Made by a program: the position numbers and the translations under genes. A DNA stretch of 64,000 bases, taken from positions 1-64,000 of the forward strand of contig NZ_JBHULI010000022.1 in assembly GCF_042684365.1 (NCBI RefSeq). Reading direction: 5' to 3'. This DNA is from Gracilimonas halophila. Lineage in GTDB: Bacteria > Bacteroidota > Rhodothermia > Balneolales > Balneolaceae. Position 1 is the stretch's first letter; every line of letters begins with the position of its first letter. The notes below the pieces were generated by a model. The model was not told where the DNA came from, made no database searches, and was given only the letters and a program-made list of their open reading frames with translations. Below are positions 53,810 to 61,196 of this stretch, piece after piece.

Positions 53810-54418
53810 ATGGCATATTCTCTTCCCGATCTACCATATGATTACGATGCACTTGAACCTACCGTTGATGCACGCACGATGGAGATCCACCATACCAAGC
53901 ACCATCAAGGTTATACCAATAAAGTAAATGCAGCACTTGAAGGCCATGAGTTTGCAGATCTTGATATTGAAGAAGTACTTAGAAGAATTGATGAAGTACC
54001 TGCCGATAAGAAGCAAGCTGTTATAAATAATGGTGGCGGATACGCTAATCACAAATTATTCTGGACCATTCTTTCTCCAAGCGGAGGCGGAAATCCGGAG
54101 GGCGAATTAGCTGAAGACATCAAGAAAACCTTTGGCAGCTTCGACAAATTCAAAGAAGAATTTTCAAATGCAGCCGGAAGTCGATTTGGCTCAGGATGGG
54201 CATGGCTTTCAGTAGATGGAAGCGGTAACCTGGTAGTGCATTCTACTGCAAATCAAGACAGCCCGCTAATGGATGGATATACTCCGATCCTGGGAATTGA
54301 TGTTTGGGAGCATGCATATTACCTGAATTACCAAAACCGTCGTCCAGATTATGTTTCTGCTTTCTGGAATGTAGTGAACTGGGATCAGGTTGCTAAAAAC
54401 TACAAAGCAGCGAAGTAA
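53810..54418 (+). CDS. sodA: Superoxide dismutase, Mn/Fe type
   Basis: 202 residues. The metal ligands are H27 (EIHHTKHHQGY), H81 (YANHKLFW), D164 and H168 (GIDVWEHAYYLNYQ). The NQDSPL segment (about 148-153) places the second-sphere Gln as in Mn enzymes. There is no signal peptide, so it is cytoplasmic. A good ribosome-binding site (AAAAAGGAGAAAG) precedes the ATG. Confidence 0.96.
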   Translation: MAYSLPDLPYDYDALEPTVDARTMEIHHTKHHQGYTNKVNAALEGHEFADLDIEEVLRRIDEVPADKKQAVINNGGGYANHKLFWTILSPSGGGNPEGELAEDIKKTFGSFDKFKEEFSNAAGSRFGSGWAWLSVDGSGNLVVHSTANQDSPLMDGYTPILGIDVWEHAYYLNYQNRRPDYVSAFWNVVNWDQVAKNYKAAK

Positions 54419-54447
54419 GTACGACGATTGACCAACGACAGTTGACG

Positions 54448-54477
54448 AATGACGGTGGATTTTTGTTCACCGTCATT
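54448..54477 (+). terminator. Terminator after sodA
   Basis: AATGACGGTG and CACCGTCATT pair over 10 bp around GATTTTTGTT, followed by TCTTTA. It lies within the left part of the inverted-repeat-bounded unit. Confidence 0.7.
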
Positions 54478-54494
54478 TCTTTATGTGAGATATT

Positions 54495-54896
54495 ATGCCT
54501 TTTAAATTTGAGAAATTAGAAGTTTGGCAACTTGCAATGGACTTGTCAAATAAGGTATATGATCTAATTAGAAATATGCCCAAGACAGAAGAATTTAATC
54601 TCAGTTCTCAGATAAGAAGAGCTGTAACTTCAATTTCATTAAATATTGCGGAAGGATCTACCGGTCAAAGTGACTCTGAACAAGTTCGATTTCTAAGATA
54701 TGCTCATCGATCACTTATGGAAGTTGTGGGTTGCCTAATATTGATGAAAGAGAGGAACTATTTAGCCATAGAAAAATATGATGAGTTATATTCTGATGCA
54801 GAAAAGCTATCTGCTAAATTGTTTGCAATGAAGAATTATTTGCAAAAAAATTATAACGTTAATGAAGAGGGTGAAGACTTCAACCTTGAAGATTGA
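54495..54896 (+). CDS. Four-helix-bundle protein (23S rRNA IVS family)
   Basis: 133 residues, all helical. FEKLEVWQLAMDLSNKVYDLI, LSSQIRRAVTSISLNIAEGS, RFLRYAHRSLMEVVGCL and YDELYSDAEKLSAKL are the four helices of the S23/IVS family, first found within intervening sequences of 23S rRNA and related to the accessory protein Avd of diversity-generating retroelements. Members form pentamers and bind nucleic acid; the purpose of stand-alone copies is unknown. It separates two oxidative-stress genes, sodA and the bacilliredoxin. Confidence 0.9.
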   Translation: MPFKFEKLEVWQLAMDLSNKVYDLIRNMPKTEEFNLSSQIRRAVTSISLNIAEGSTGQSDSEQVRFLRYAHRSLMEVVGCLILMKERNYLAIEKYDELYSDAEKLSAKLFAMKNYLQKNYNVNEEGEDFNLED

Positions 54897-55003
54897 CATT
54901 CAACGGTCAATCGTCATTGGTCTTTCGTCGTCAACACTCAGCCTAAAATATTTACTGTGATAGTTTGTATATTTAGACGAATAAAAAATTAAGAGGAAAT
55001 ACT

Positions 55004-55462
55004 ATGCAATTTGGATTTGGAATGGGACCTGATACGTCCTGGATGAGAGAAGAGCTGACCAAGTACGGAGTGGAAGAACTTAAGACTCCTGAAGATGTAG
55101 ATCGTGCTATGAAGGAATACAAAGGCACTATGCTTATGGCGATCAACTCGGTATGTGGGTGTGCGGCAGGAAATGCCCGTCCGGGACTTGGAATTGCTTT
55201 GGAGCAGTCTGAAGTAAAACCAGATCATATGGTTACGGTATTTGCCGGGCAGGATAAAGAGGCTACGGCCCATGCACGTGCATATTTCAGCGAATATCCA
55301 CCTTCCTCACCGGCATTCGCCTATTTTGTAGATGGAGAAATCAAAGCTATGATTCCCCGCCATCGCATTGAAGGCCGTACAAAAGATGAAGTAGCTACCG
55401 ATCTGAAAATGGTATTCGAAGCTTTTGGGAAAGAAGAACAAGAGAAAGCTGAGAAAGAGTAG
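55004..55462 (+). CDS. BrxA/BrxB family bacilliredoxin
   Basis: 152 residues with a thioredoxin-like fold. The active site is C51-G-C53 in NSVCGCAAGNARPG, the unusual CGC motif of the YphP/YqiW (BrxA/BrxB) family. These proteins remove bacillithiol from mixed disulfides. In Bacillus the thiol is bacillithiol; its presence here is inference. There is a Shine-Dalgarno AGAGGAAA before the ATG. It fits with the sodA/sthA redox neighbours. Confidence 0.9.
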   Translation: MQFGFGMGPDTSWMREELTKYGVEELKTPEDVDRAMKEYKGTMLMAINSVCGCAAGNARPGLGIALEQSEVKPDHMVTVFAGQDKEATAHARAYFSEYPPSSPAFAYFVDGEIKAMIPRHRIEGRTKDEVATDLKMVFEAFGKEEQEKAEKE

Positions 55463-55490
55463 AATCTACTTTTAAAAGTGATTGAAAAAG

Positions 55491-55520
55491 AAAAAGCCAC
55501 CTCGGTTGAGGTGGCTTTTT
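55491..55520 (+). terminator. Terminator after the bacilliredoxin gene
   Basis: AAAAAGCCACCTC and GAGGTGGCTTTTT pair perfectly over 13 bp around GGTT. Confidence 0.88.
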
Positions 55521-55548
55521 TTATGCTGTAAAATTTCAATTCTATCAT

Positions 55549-55584
55549 AAAAAAATGCCAACCTGCAATTTGGCAGATTGGCAT
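55549..55584 (-). terminator. Terminator of the susCD operon
   Basis: On the - strand ATGCCAA and TTGGCAT pair, with CTGC/GCAG inside, followed by TTTTTTATG. It closes the operon after the lipoprotein gene. Confidence 0.75.
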
Positions 55585-55618
55585 TTAGTAATATGAGTTC
55601 TAGGTAATATTTAAAGGT

Positions 55619-56086
55619 TTAGTTTCCATCCACTCCTTCAATGATAAGAGTGTGGGTCTTTAGGTTTTCCGCTGGCTTGATTTCATTACTTTCATTCAGG
55701 GTTAAAACCAAAGTCCGGAATTCTCCATCATTTAAAGTCGTACCATTTAAATTAATGGTAATAGTTGCAGCACTTGAGTTTGCTGCCAACGTAACCGGAG
55801 AGGAGGTAGCCAAATCATAGTGGGTTCCTTCAACAGCATCTGTTTCGCTTGAGTTGACGGAAAATGAAATGGGAATATCGGAATCCTGTTGTGGCCCTAT
55901 TAGCTGAACCAAAACTTCAACAGCGCCTGCGTCCTCTGCTTCAGTAGCATTTAGAGGTCTGAACTCTAATTGAGGGTCATCTTGATAGGTAAGATCCTTT
56001 TGACTAAAAAGATCATTTAAGCATCCGTTTAAGGAAACTGAAATCAAGAGCAGTACAAGTAATTCAATATATCTTTTATTATTCAT
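55619..56086 (-). CDS. Lipoprotein of the susCD locus (unknown function)
   Basis: 155 residues. A lipoprotein signal ends at C22 (SVSLNGC). The rest is a beta-rich domain with an immunoglobulin/Calx-beta-like look: IPISFSVNSSETDAVEGTHYD and TITINLNGTTLNDGEFRTLVLTLN. Similar small lipoproteins follow SusD in many Bacteroidota loci and bind ligand on the cell surface. It is the last gene of the operon, 53 bases after susD. Specificity unknown. Confidence 0.8.
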   Translation of the reverse strand: MNNKRYIELLVLLLISVSLNGCLNDLFSQKDLTYQDDPQLEFRPLNATEAEDAGAVEVLVQLIGPQQDSDIPISFSVNSSETDAVEGTHYDLATSSPVTLAANSSAATITINLNGTTLNDGEFRTLVLTLNESNEIKPAENLKTHTLIIEGVDGN

Positions 56087-56138
56087 GGTGTTAATTACTT
56101 AAGTCGTTAAATTTTTGTCTAATTACCTATTCAAGTTC

Positions 56139-57626
56139 CTAATCAAAGAAAGGGTTTTGAACAAGGTTTGGGTTGAGCTGAACTTCTGAATCGGGTATAT
56201 CATCCAGATACACATATGATTCGTATGGAAGGAAGCTGACAGTAGTAGTTCCGGTGCCTTGATCGAAGTCTACTTTGCGTAAATCTCTTCCCAGTCGTTT
56301 CAGGTCAAAAAATCGATGGCCTTCAGCGGAAAGTTCACGACGGCGTTCGTCAAGTATTTCATCAAGCACTTCTTCTTCGGTTGTATAATTTATGGCGAGC
56401 AAAGTACTTGCATTGCGTTCGGCTCGTAAATCATTCAACCTGTTGATTGCTTGTGGAATACCATCGGTATCAAGCCTTGCTTCTGCTTGGATCAACAGCA
56501 TTTCGGAGAACCGGAAATGCACATAATCATCAGCATATGAACCTTGTTCAGCAGCATATTTATGTAATTCGAGGTTATCTGCATTAACATTAGAGCAAAT
56601 ATTTTCCGGACTATCATTTACATCATTGAAACAAGGAGCGTACCAGGCATCAAGTCGTGCATCTCCGGCCTCGTACAAATTAATAAGGTCATCTGTTGGG
56701 ATTTGACCAAACCAGTACATTGAAGTATAGACAGCAAGACTATTATTAACTCCTCCTGATTCAGTAGTGGGATCTACATCAACAGTAAAAATTGCTTCCG
56801 GGTTGGTTTGAGTTTCATCAAATAAGCCTGCAACCTCTGCCGTTGTAGCCAATCGAGCTCCTGAGTTGTCGATGGCATCTTGAGCCGCTGCATCTGCTTC
56901 TGCATAGTTTCTTTGGTAGAGTTGAACCCTAGCCAAAAGAGCATAAGCCGCAGCAGGTGTTACATAAAAAGGACCGCTATCGGATTCTTGATTCAATGCA
57001 GTAAGAGCAGAATCAATATCATCGAGTATTTGGTCATAAACCTGAGTAACAGTACTTCTGGGCTCTTCACCAACATCTGACAGTGTCAATGTTGGTTGAG
57101 TACGAATAATGACTCCAAGGTCAAAATTGGCAGCTTCACCCTGGGTAGGAGCCATGCCAGGTTCATATCCGAAAATTCGAACCAGGTGGTGCAGGGCAAG
57201 TGCTCGCATAAAGTAAGCCTCTCCCATAAACTTGGTTCGGTTAGCTTCAGTTATTACGCCATCCGGGATTCCTTCGATTAGTGTATTTGCATCATTTATC
57301 AAATCGTAGAGATTATTCCATGCACCGGTTCCAAGTCCCGCTCTTCTTTCGTTATTATTTAAACTTTCGAAGCGGGTACCTGAACCGATATCGGTGTTAT
57401 CAGCCAATGCACTGGGGCCCAATAACCAGGTAGTACTCATATCAGGGGCAGCATGCAGTCTTCCATACATCCGTGCACGCAACCCGCGTACAGCTTCCGG
57501 GCTGTTCAGGGCAACTTCCTGAGAAATTGCAGTGCTTGGTTCTGTTCCACTTAGTATACTATCACAACCTTGATGAGTTATCATCAGCAGGCCTGCAAAA
57601 AAGGTGAGTTTTATTAAATTTTTCAT
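56139..57626 (-). CDS. susD: RagB/SusD family outer-membrane lipoprotein
   Basis: About 495 residues from ATG 57626 (an in-frame ATG at 57638 is also possible). The signal ends at Cys in THQGC. The fold is TPR-like with SusD signatures ALALHHLVRIFGYEPGM, YAEADAAAQDAIDN and LDERRRELSAEGHRFFDLKRLG. It forms the ligand-capturing lid over SusC at the cell surface. It follows susC after 18-30 bases. Its length fits the RagB subgroup; whether it takes peptides or glycans is not decided by sequence. Confidence 0.93.
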   Translation of the reverse strand: MKNLIKLTFFAGLLMITHQGCDSILSGTEPSTAISQEVALNSPEAVRGLRARMYGRLHAAPDMSTTWLLGPSALADNTDIGSGTRFESLNNNERRAGLGTGAWNNLYDLINDANTLIEGIPDGVITEANRTKFMGEAYFMRALALHHLVRIFGYEPGMAPTQGEAANFDLGVIIRTQPTLTLSDVGEEPRSTVTQVYDQILDDIDSALTALNQESDSGPFYVTPAAAYALLARVQLYQRNYAEADAAAQDAIDNSGARLATTAEVAGLFDETQTNPEAIFTVDVDPTTESGGVNNSLAVYTSMYWFGQIPTDDLINLYEAGDARLDAWYAPCFNDVNDSPENICSNVNADNLELHKYAAEQGSYADDYVHFRFSEMLLIQAEARLDTDGIPQAINRLNDLRAERNASTLLAINYTTEEEVLDEILDERRRELSAEGHRFFDLKRLGRDLRKVDFDQGTGTTTVSFLPYESYVYLDDIPDSEVQLNPNLVQNPFFD

Positions 57627-57656
57627 AATAGATCTCATTTCTGTTTAAAAATTATT

Positions 57657-60600
57657 TTAGAGACTGAGTTGAATTCCGCCATTAAACTGCAGAGCTGTTG
57701 GGAAAGAAGCAGATGATTCATTACCAACAGTTTCAGGATCAACATATGGATACGCAGTCCAGGTCTTGAGATTTAATCCAGAGGCGTAAATTCGAACACC
57801 TGATAGATTCAGTTTTTGAACAATCTCGGTAGGAAGGTTATAGCTTAGGCTTATGTTTTTCAGCCGTATGTAGCTTGCATCAAAAAGACTGTTGCTGCTA
57901 TTTACGCTTGACCAACCATCAGCTTCAAAATAACCGGTCCCATTTTCACGCGCGACAGGGTACTTTACAATATCTCCGGGATTTCTCCAGCGGTCTGTAT
58001 GAACTTCTCGCAACACACCTTCTTCGTCTGCGAACAAATAGCTGAATTCAGTTTGAGGCTGAACTGTTTGTCCAAAGCTGAATTGGAAGAAGACATCCAG
58101 GGAAAGTCCTTTGTATCTAAAGGAATTTCCAAAACCGCCAATGGCATCCTGCTCACCTCCATCAAGGAAAATATTATCATCAGTAGTTGGCTTGTAAGTA
58201 ATGTTTCCGTTGGCATCGTACCACATTGGGCGTCCGTCCGCAGGGTTTACACCGGCCCATCTTGGCATCCAAAACGTCTCGAGTGATTGACCGACTGCAA
58301 TGGGGTCATCGTCACCGGGATCCAGCATTTCGGCGTCCCCTTGAAGCGAAATAACTTCATTCTTTTGGAAGGCTACGTTAAAATTACTGGACCAGAAGAA
58401 ATCACCTCTGTCTAAATTGATCGTTCTGATCTCAAATTCGATACCTTTATTTTCAACTTCACCGATGTTTTCAGTAATTGAACTGAAACCGCTCGTTGTG
58501 GGCAAAGGCCTGTCTAACAATAAATCAGTGTTGTTTCGCTGATAAAAGTCTATGCTACCGGATATCCGGCTGCTGAATAGAGCATAATCTACACCAAGAT
58601 TTATTTCTTTGGATTCTTCCCAGGTAAGCAAGGAGTTTGCTAATCTGGAAGGTGCTAAGCCGGAGATGCCTCTGTAAGAACCGGATACTCCAAAAAGGCC
58701 TCGTGCTTCGAAATCACCTATTGCAGCGTTTCCTGTTACTCCATAACCGGCACGTAGTTTTAAATCTTCCACAAAGTCTACGTTGAAGAAATCCTCGTTG
58801 CTAACTCTCCAGGCTGCTGAAAAAGATGGGAAGAATCCCCAACGGTCATCTTCTCCGAAGCGTGAAGATCCATCATATCGTGCAGTGAATGTAGTATAAT
58901 ATCGGTTGTTATAGTTATACTTGGCTTGTCCAAAATAACTTGCAATTCGAAACTCGGTATTAAATCCCTGAGTAAATGAGGGCTCCGCTCCGGCGCTTAT
59001 AACACCTAAAAAGGGATTTCCGAGTCCAATTTGGGTAGCCTCTACTTCATCAAAATATTGACGTCGGTATTCCGTCCCAATAAATCCGGAGACATTATGA
59101 TTTTCGGCTAAGGTTTGGCGGGCGTTCAATAACAAATTAGTTGTCATGTTACTGCTCGTGGCAAACCGGCGGTTTACACTTCCGTCATTACCCGGGTCTG
59201 CCAGCGGACGCTCCCAATCCCTTTCTTTTTCCAGGCGGTAATCAATGGCCAATGTACCTCGAAGTGAAAGCCAGGAATTGATATTATAAGTGGGATTTAT
59301 ATTCGCAAGTATATTCGTCATGTCGGTCTCACGAGATTCCTCGTAAAATACAACTGCAGGGTTATTATTGGATCCCTGTTCTGTATTTGGATTATAGCTT
59401 CCACCTTCATCAAGGGTATTTCTTCCGGTCAGGTTGCCGTCCGCATCCAGGTATGGGAAAGACATAGGGACTTCTTCAATAGACTGGTAAAAAGGGCAGT
59501 TTACATAAAAGCCATCCTGGCAGACACCCGGGGCAGCAGTATTGCTCAGGTTAACACTAAGACTTGTGGCAAATTTTGAGTTAAACTGATGGTCAAAATT
59601 AGTTCTGAAGTTATACCTTCTGAATTTCACCTGTTTTACCTGAGCTTGTGTTTCTTCCCATCCGGCTGATATATAGTACTGGGATTGATCGGTACCGCCA
59701 CTCACAGAAAAATTTAAGTTTTGAGAGTTACCGTCCCGGTAAATAAACTCTTGCCAATCAAATGTGGGGAGATCTGCGGGGTCAAAACCGGAGGGATAGC
59801 CAAAAGCTTCAACATCACCCCGTGTTTCTGTCTCTCCCTGGGCTTCAAAATGGTATTCTATCCACTCCTGGGAGTTCATGAGTTCAAGACGTTTAATATC
59901 TTTTCTGATACCTGTTTCATAATTAATGCGAATTTCTGCGTCGCCCTGACGTCCTCGTTTGGTAGTTACCAGAACAACTCCGTTGGCAGCTTGAGCTCCA
60001 TAAATTGCAGAAGCAGAAGCATCCTTTAAAACTTCAATAGATTCGATATCTGATGCAGGGATGCTACTTAAAGGGGAAAGGTCATTGCTTTCAGAAGTTC
60101 CGCTAGAATTTACCGGTACTCCGTCAATAATCCACAGAGGAGAATTTCCCGCATTAATCGAGCCTTCTCCTCGGACACGGACTTCAAATCCACCTCCGGG
60201 GTTACCACTTGAAGTGGTAAGCTGAACACCTGAAGCACGGCCTTGTAACAGCGCTTCCGGACTTTGAAGGGAAACATCCCGTAAATCTGATGAGCTTACG
60301 GCCGAAATTGCACTTGTGATTTCACGCTTAATCTGGGTTCCATAACCTGTAACTACTACTTCATCAAGGCCAATGGCTCCAGATTCTAATTCAACATTGA
60401 GTACGGTCGTTTGACTTGCCTGAATATTAACCTGCTCCTCATAGGTTTGATAACCTACAAAGCTTATACGCACAGTATAAGTACCAACGGGAATATTACT
60501 AACAGTAAATTCACCATCGATATTAGTTGCCGCACCTCGTTCTAATTCTAACAAATAAACGTTTGCGCTGGGGATGGTTTCCCCGGTTTCAGCTTCGGTA

Positions 60601-60689
60601 ACTGTACCTTCCAAAGTTCCGGTTTGAGCCCAAAGGGCAGGTACAAATATTCCGAAAAACAATAATGTGGATAGTAGCTTTTTAATCAT
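57657..60689 (-). CDS. susC: SusC/RagA family TonB-dependent outer-membrane transporter
   Basis: 1010 residues. A signal peptide (ending PALWAQ) precedes a carboxypeptidase-regulatory-like domain (about 24-105; GTLEGTVTEAETGETIPSANVY), the TonB box region (DEVVVTGYGTQIKREITSAIS), a plug domain (SPEALLQGRASGVQL, IRGEG-like VRVRGEGSINAG, VLKDASASAIYGAQAANGVVLVTTKRG) and the 22-strand barrel. It imports oligomeric nutrients through the outer membrane driven by TonB. It is the first gene of the operon and divergent from the S9 peptidase. Confidence 0.95.
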   Translation of the reverse strand: MIKKLLSTLLFFGIFVPALWAQTGTLEGTVTEAETGETIPSANVYLLELERGAATNIDGEFTVSNIPVGTYTVRISFVGYQTYEEQVNIQASQTTVLNVELESGAIGLDEVVVTGYGTQIKREITSAISAVSSSDLRDVSLQSPEALLQGRASGVQLTTSSGNPGGGFEVRVRGEGSINAGNSPLWIIDGVPVNSSGTSESNDLSPLSSIPASDIESIEVLKDASASAIYGAQAANGVVLVTTKRGRQGDAEIRINYETGIRKDIKRLELMNSQEWIEYHFEAQGETETRGDVEAFGYPSGFDPADLPTFDWQEFIYRDGNSQNLNFSVSGGTDQSQYYISAGWEETQAQVKQVKFRRYNFRTNFDHQFNSKFATSLSVNLSNTAAPGVCQDGFYVNCPFYQSIEEVPMSFPYLDADGNLTGRNTLDEGGSYNPNTEQGSNNNPAVVFYEESRETDMTNILANINPTYNINSWLSLRGTLAIDYRLEKERDWERPLADPGNDGSVNRRFATSSNMTTNLLLNARQTLAENHNVSGFIGTEYRRQYFDEVEATQIGLGNPFLGVISAGAEPSFTQGFNTEFRIASYFGQAKYNYNNRYYTTFTARYDGSSRFGEDDRWGFFPSFSAAWRVSNEDFFNVDFVEDLKLRAGYGVTGNAAIGDFEARGLFGVSGSYRGISGLAPSRLANSLLTWEESKEINLGVDYALFSSRISGSIDFYQRNNTDLLLDRPLPTTSGFSSITENIGEVENKGIEFEIRTINLDRGDFFWSSNFNVAFQKNEVISLQGDAEMLDPGDDDPIAVGQSLETFWMPRWAGVNPADGRPMWYDANGNITYKPTTDDNIFLDGGEQDAIGGFGNSFRYKGLSLDVFFQFSFGQTVQPQTEFSYLFADEEGVLREVHTDRWRNPGDIVKYPVARENGTGYFEADGWSSVNSSNSLFDASYIRLKNISLSYNLPTEIVQKLNLSGVRIYASGLNLKTWTAYPYVDPETVGNESSASFPTALQFNGGIQLSL

Positions 60690-61196
60690 GAGTAAACACC
60701 TAGAGTTTTCTATTTAAAATTATATCATTTAGATAGATTATAATTTCAGTTATCGAAATCTGAAATTATCCAATGAATTCTACTGATGAAATTCAATTCA
60801 TTTAATCCTTCATCTTGAAATGAAATTAGATGAGAATAGTGCTGGCAATATATTTTTTAAAAGGTATTCCGTCAAGGGTTGATTAGTTAAATCTTCGAAC
60901 AAGATGAGATTTTGTTACTGAATATTAATTACAAGTTTAGTTAATAATGATTTTTTATTGGATTATGTACCTATTTAAAGATCAGATATGCCTATCCATA
61001 GAGGCCCCGTAAAGTTATTTTATATTTTGAAATAGCAACTAACTGATGGGCAAAAACATGGTTTTTTTAGTGTAAAAATACATTTTTTAACAAATATTAT
61101 GCTTTAGGGAGCTGGTAATAAATTAAATATATAGGTTTATTGAACTTTCACTTTATGTTTCAATCATTAACAGCAATGAATAGGAAAGGGGATCAA
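60690..61196. other. Divergent regulatory region between susC and the S9 peptidase
   Basis: 507 bases, very AT-rich, with no convincing ORF. It must hold promoters for both directions. I looked for TAnnTTTG boxes in each direction and found only near matches (for example TATATTTTG at 61020-61029), no convincing pair, and no long palindrome. Confidence 0.5.

Larger units (their letters stand above)
54423..54922. mobile_element. Inverted-repeat-bounded unit carrying the four-helix-bundle gene
   Basis: GACGATTGACC (54423-54433) and its exact complement GGTCAATCGTC (54905-54915) face each other, and GACCAACGAC (54430-54439) pairs 9/10 with GTCATTGGTC (54913-54922). The gene at 54495-54896 lies between them. 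Four-helix-bundle genes occur in insertions of this kind (the 23S rRNA intervening sequences). No transposase is present. Confidence 0.45.

Noticed and set aside
61020..61029. S9 peptidase promoter at TATATTTTG
   Set aside because: One base too long for TAnnTTTG and no -33 partner at the right distance.
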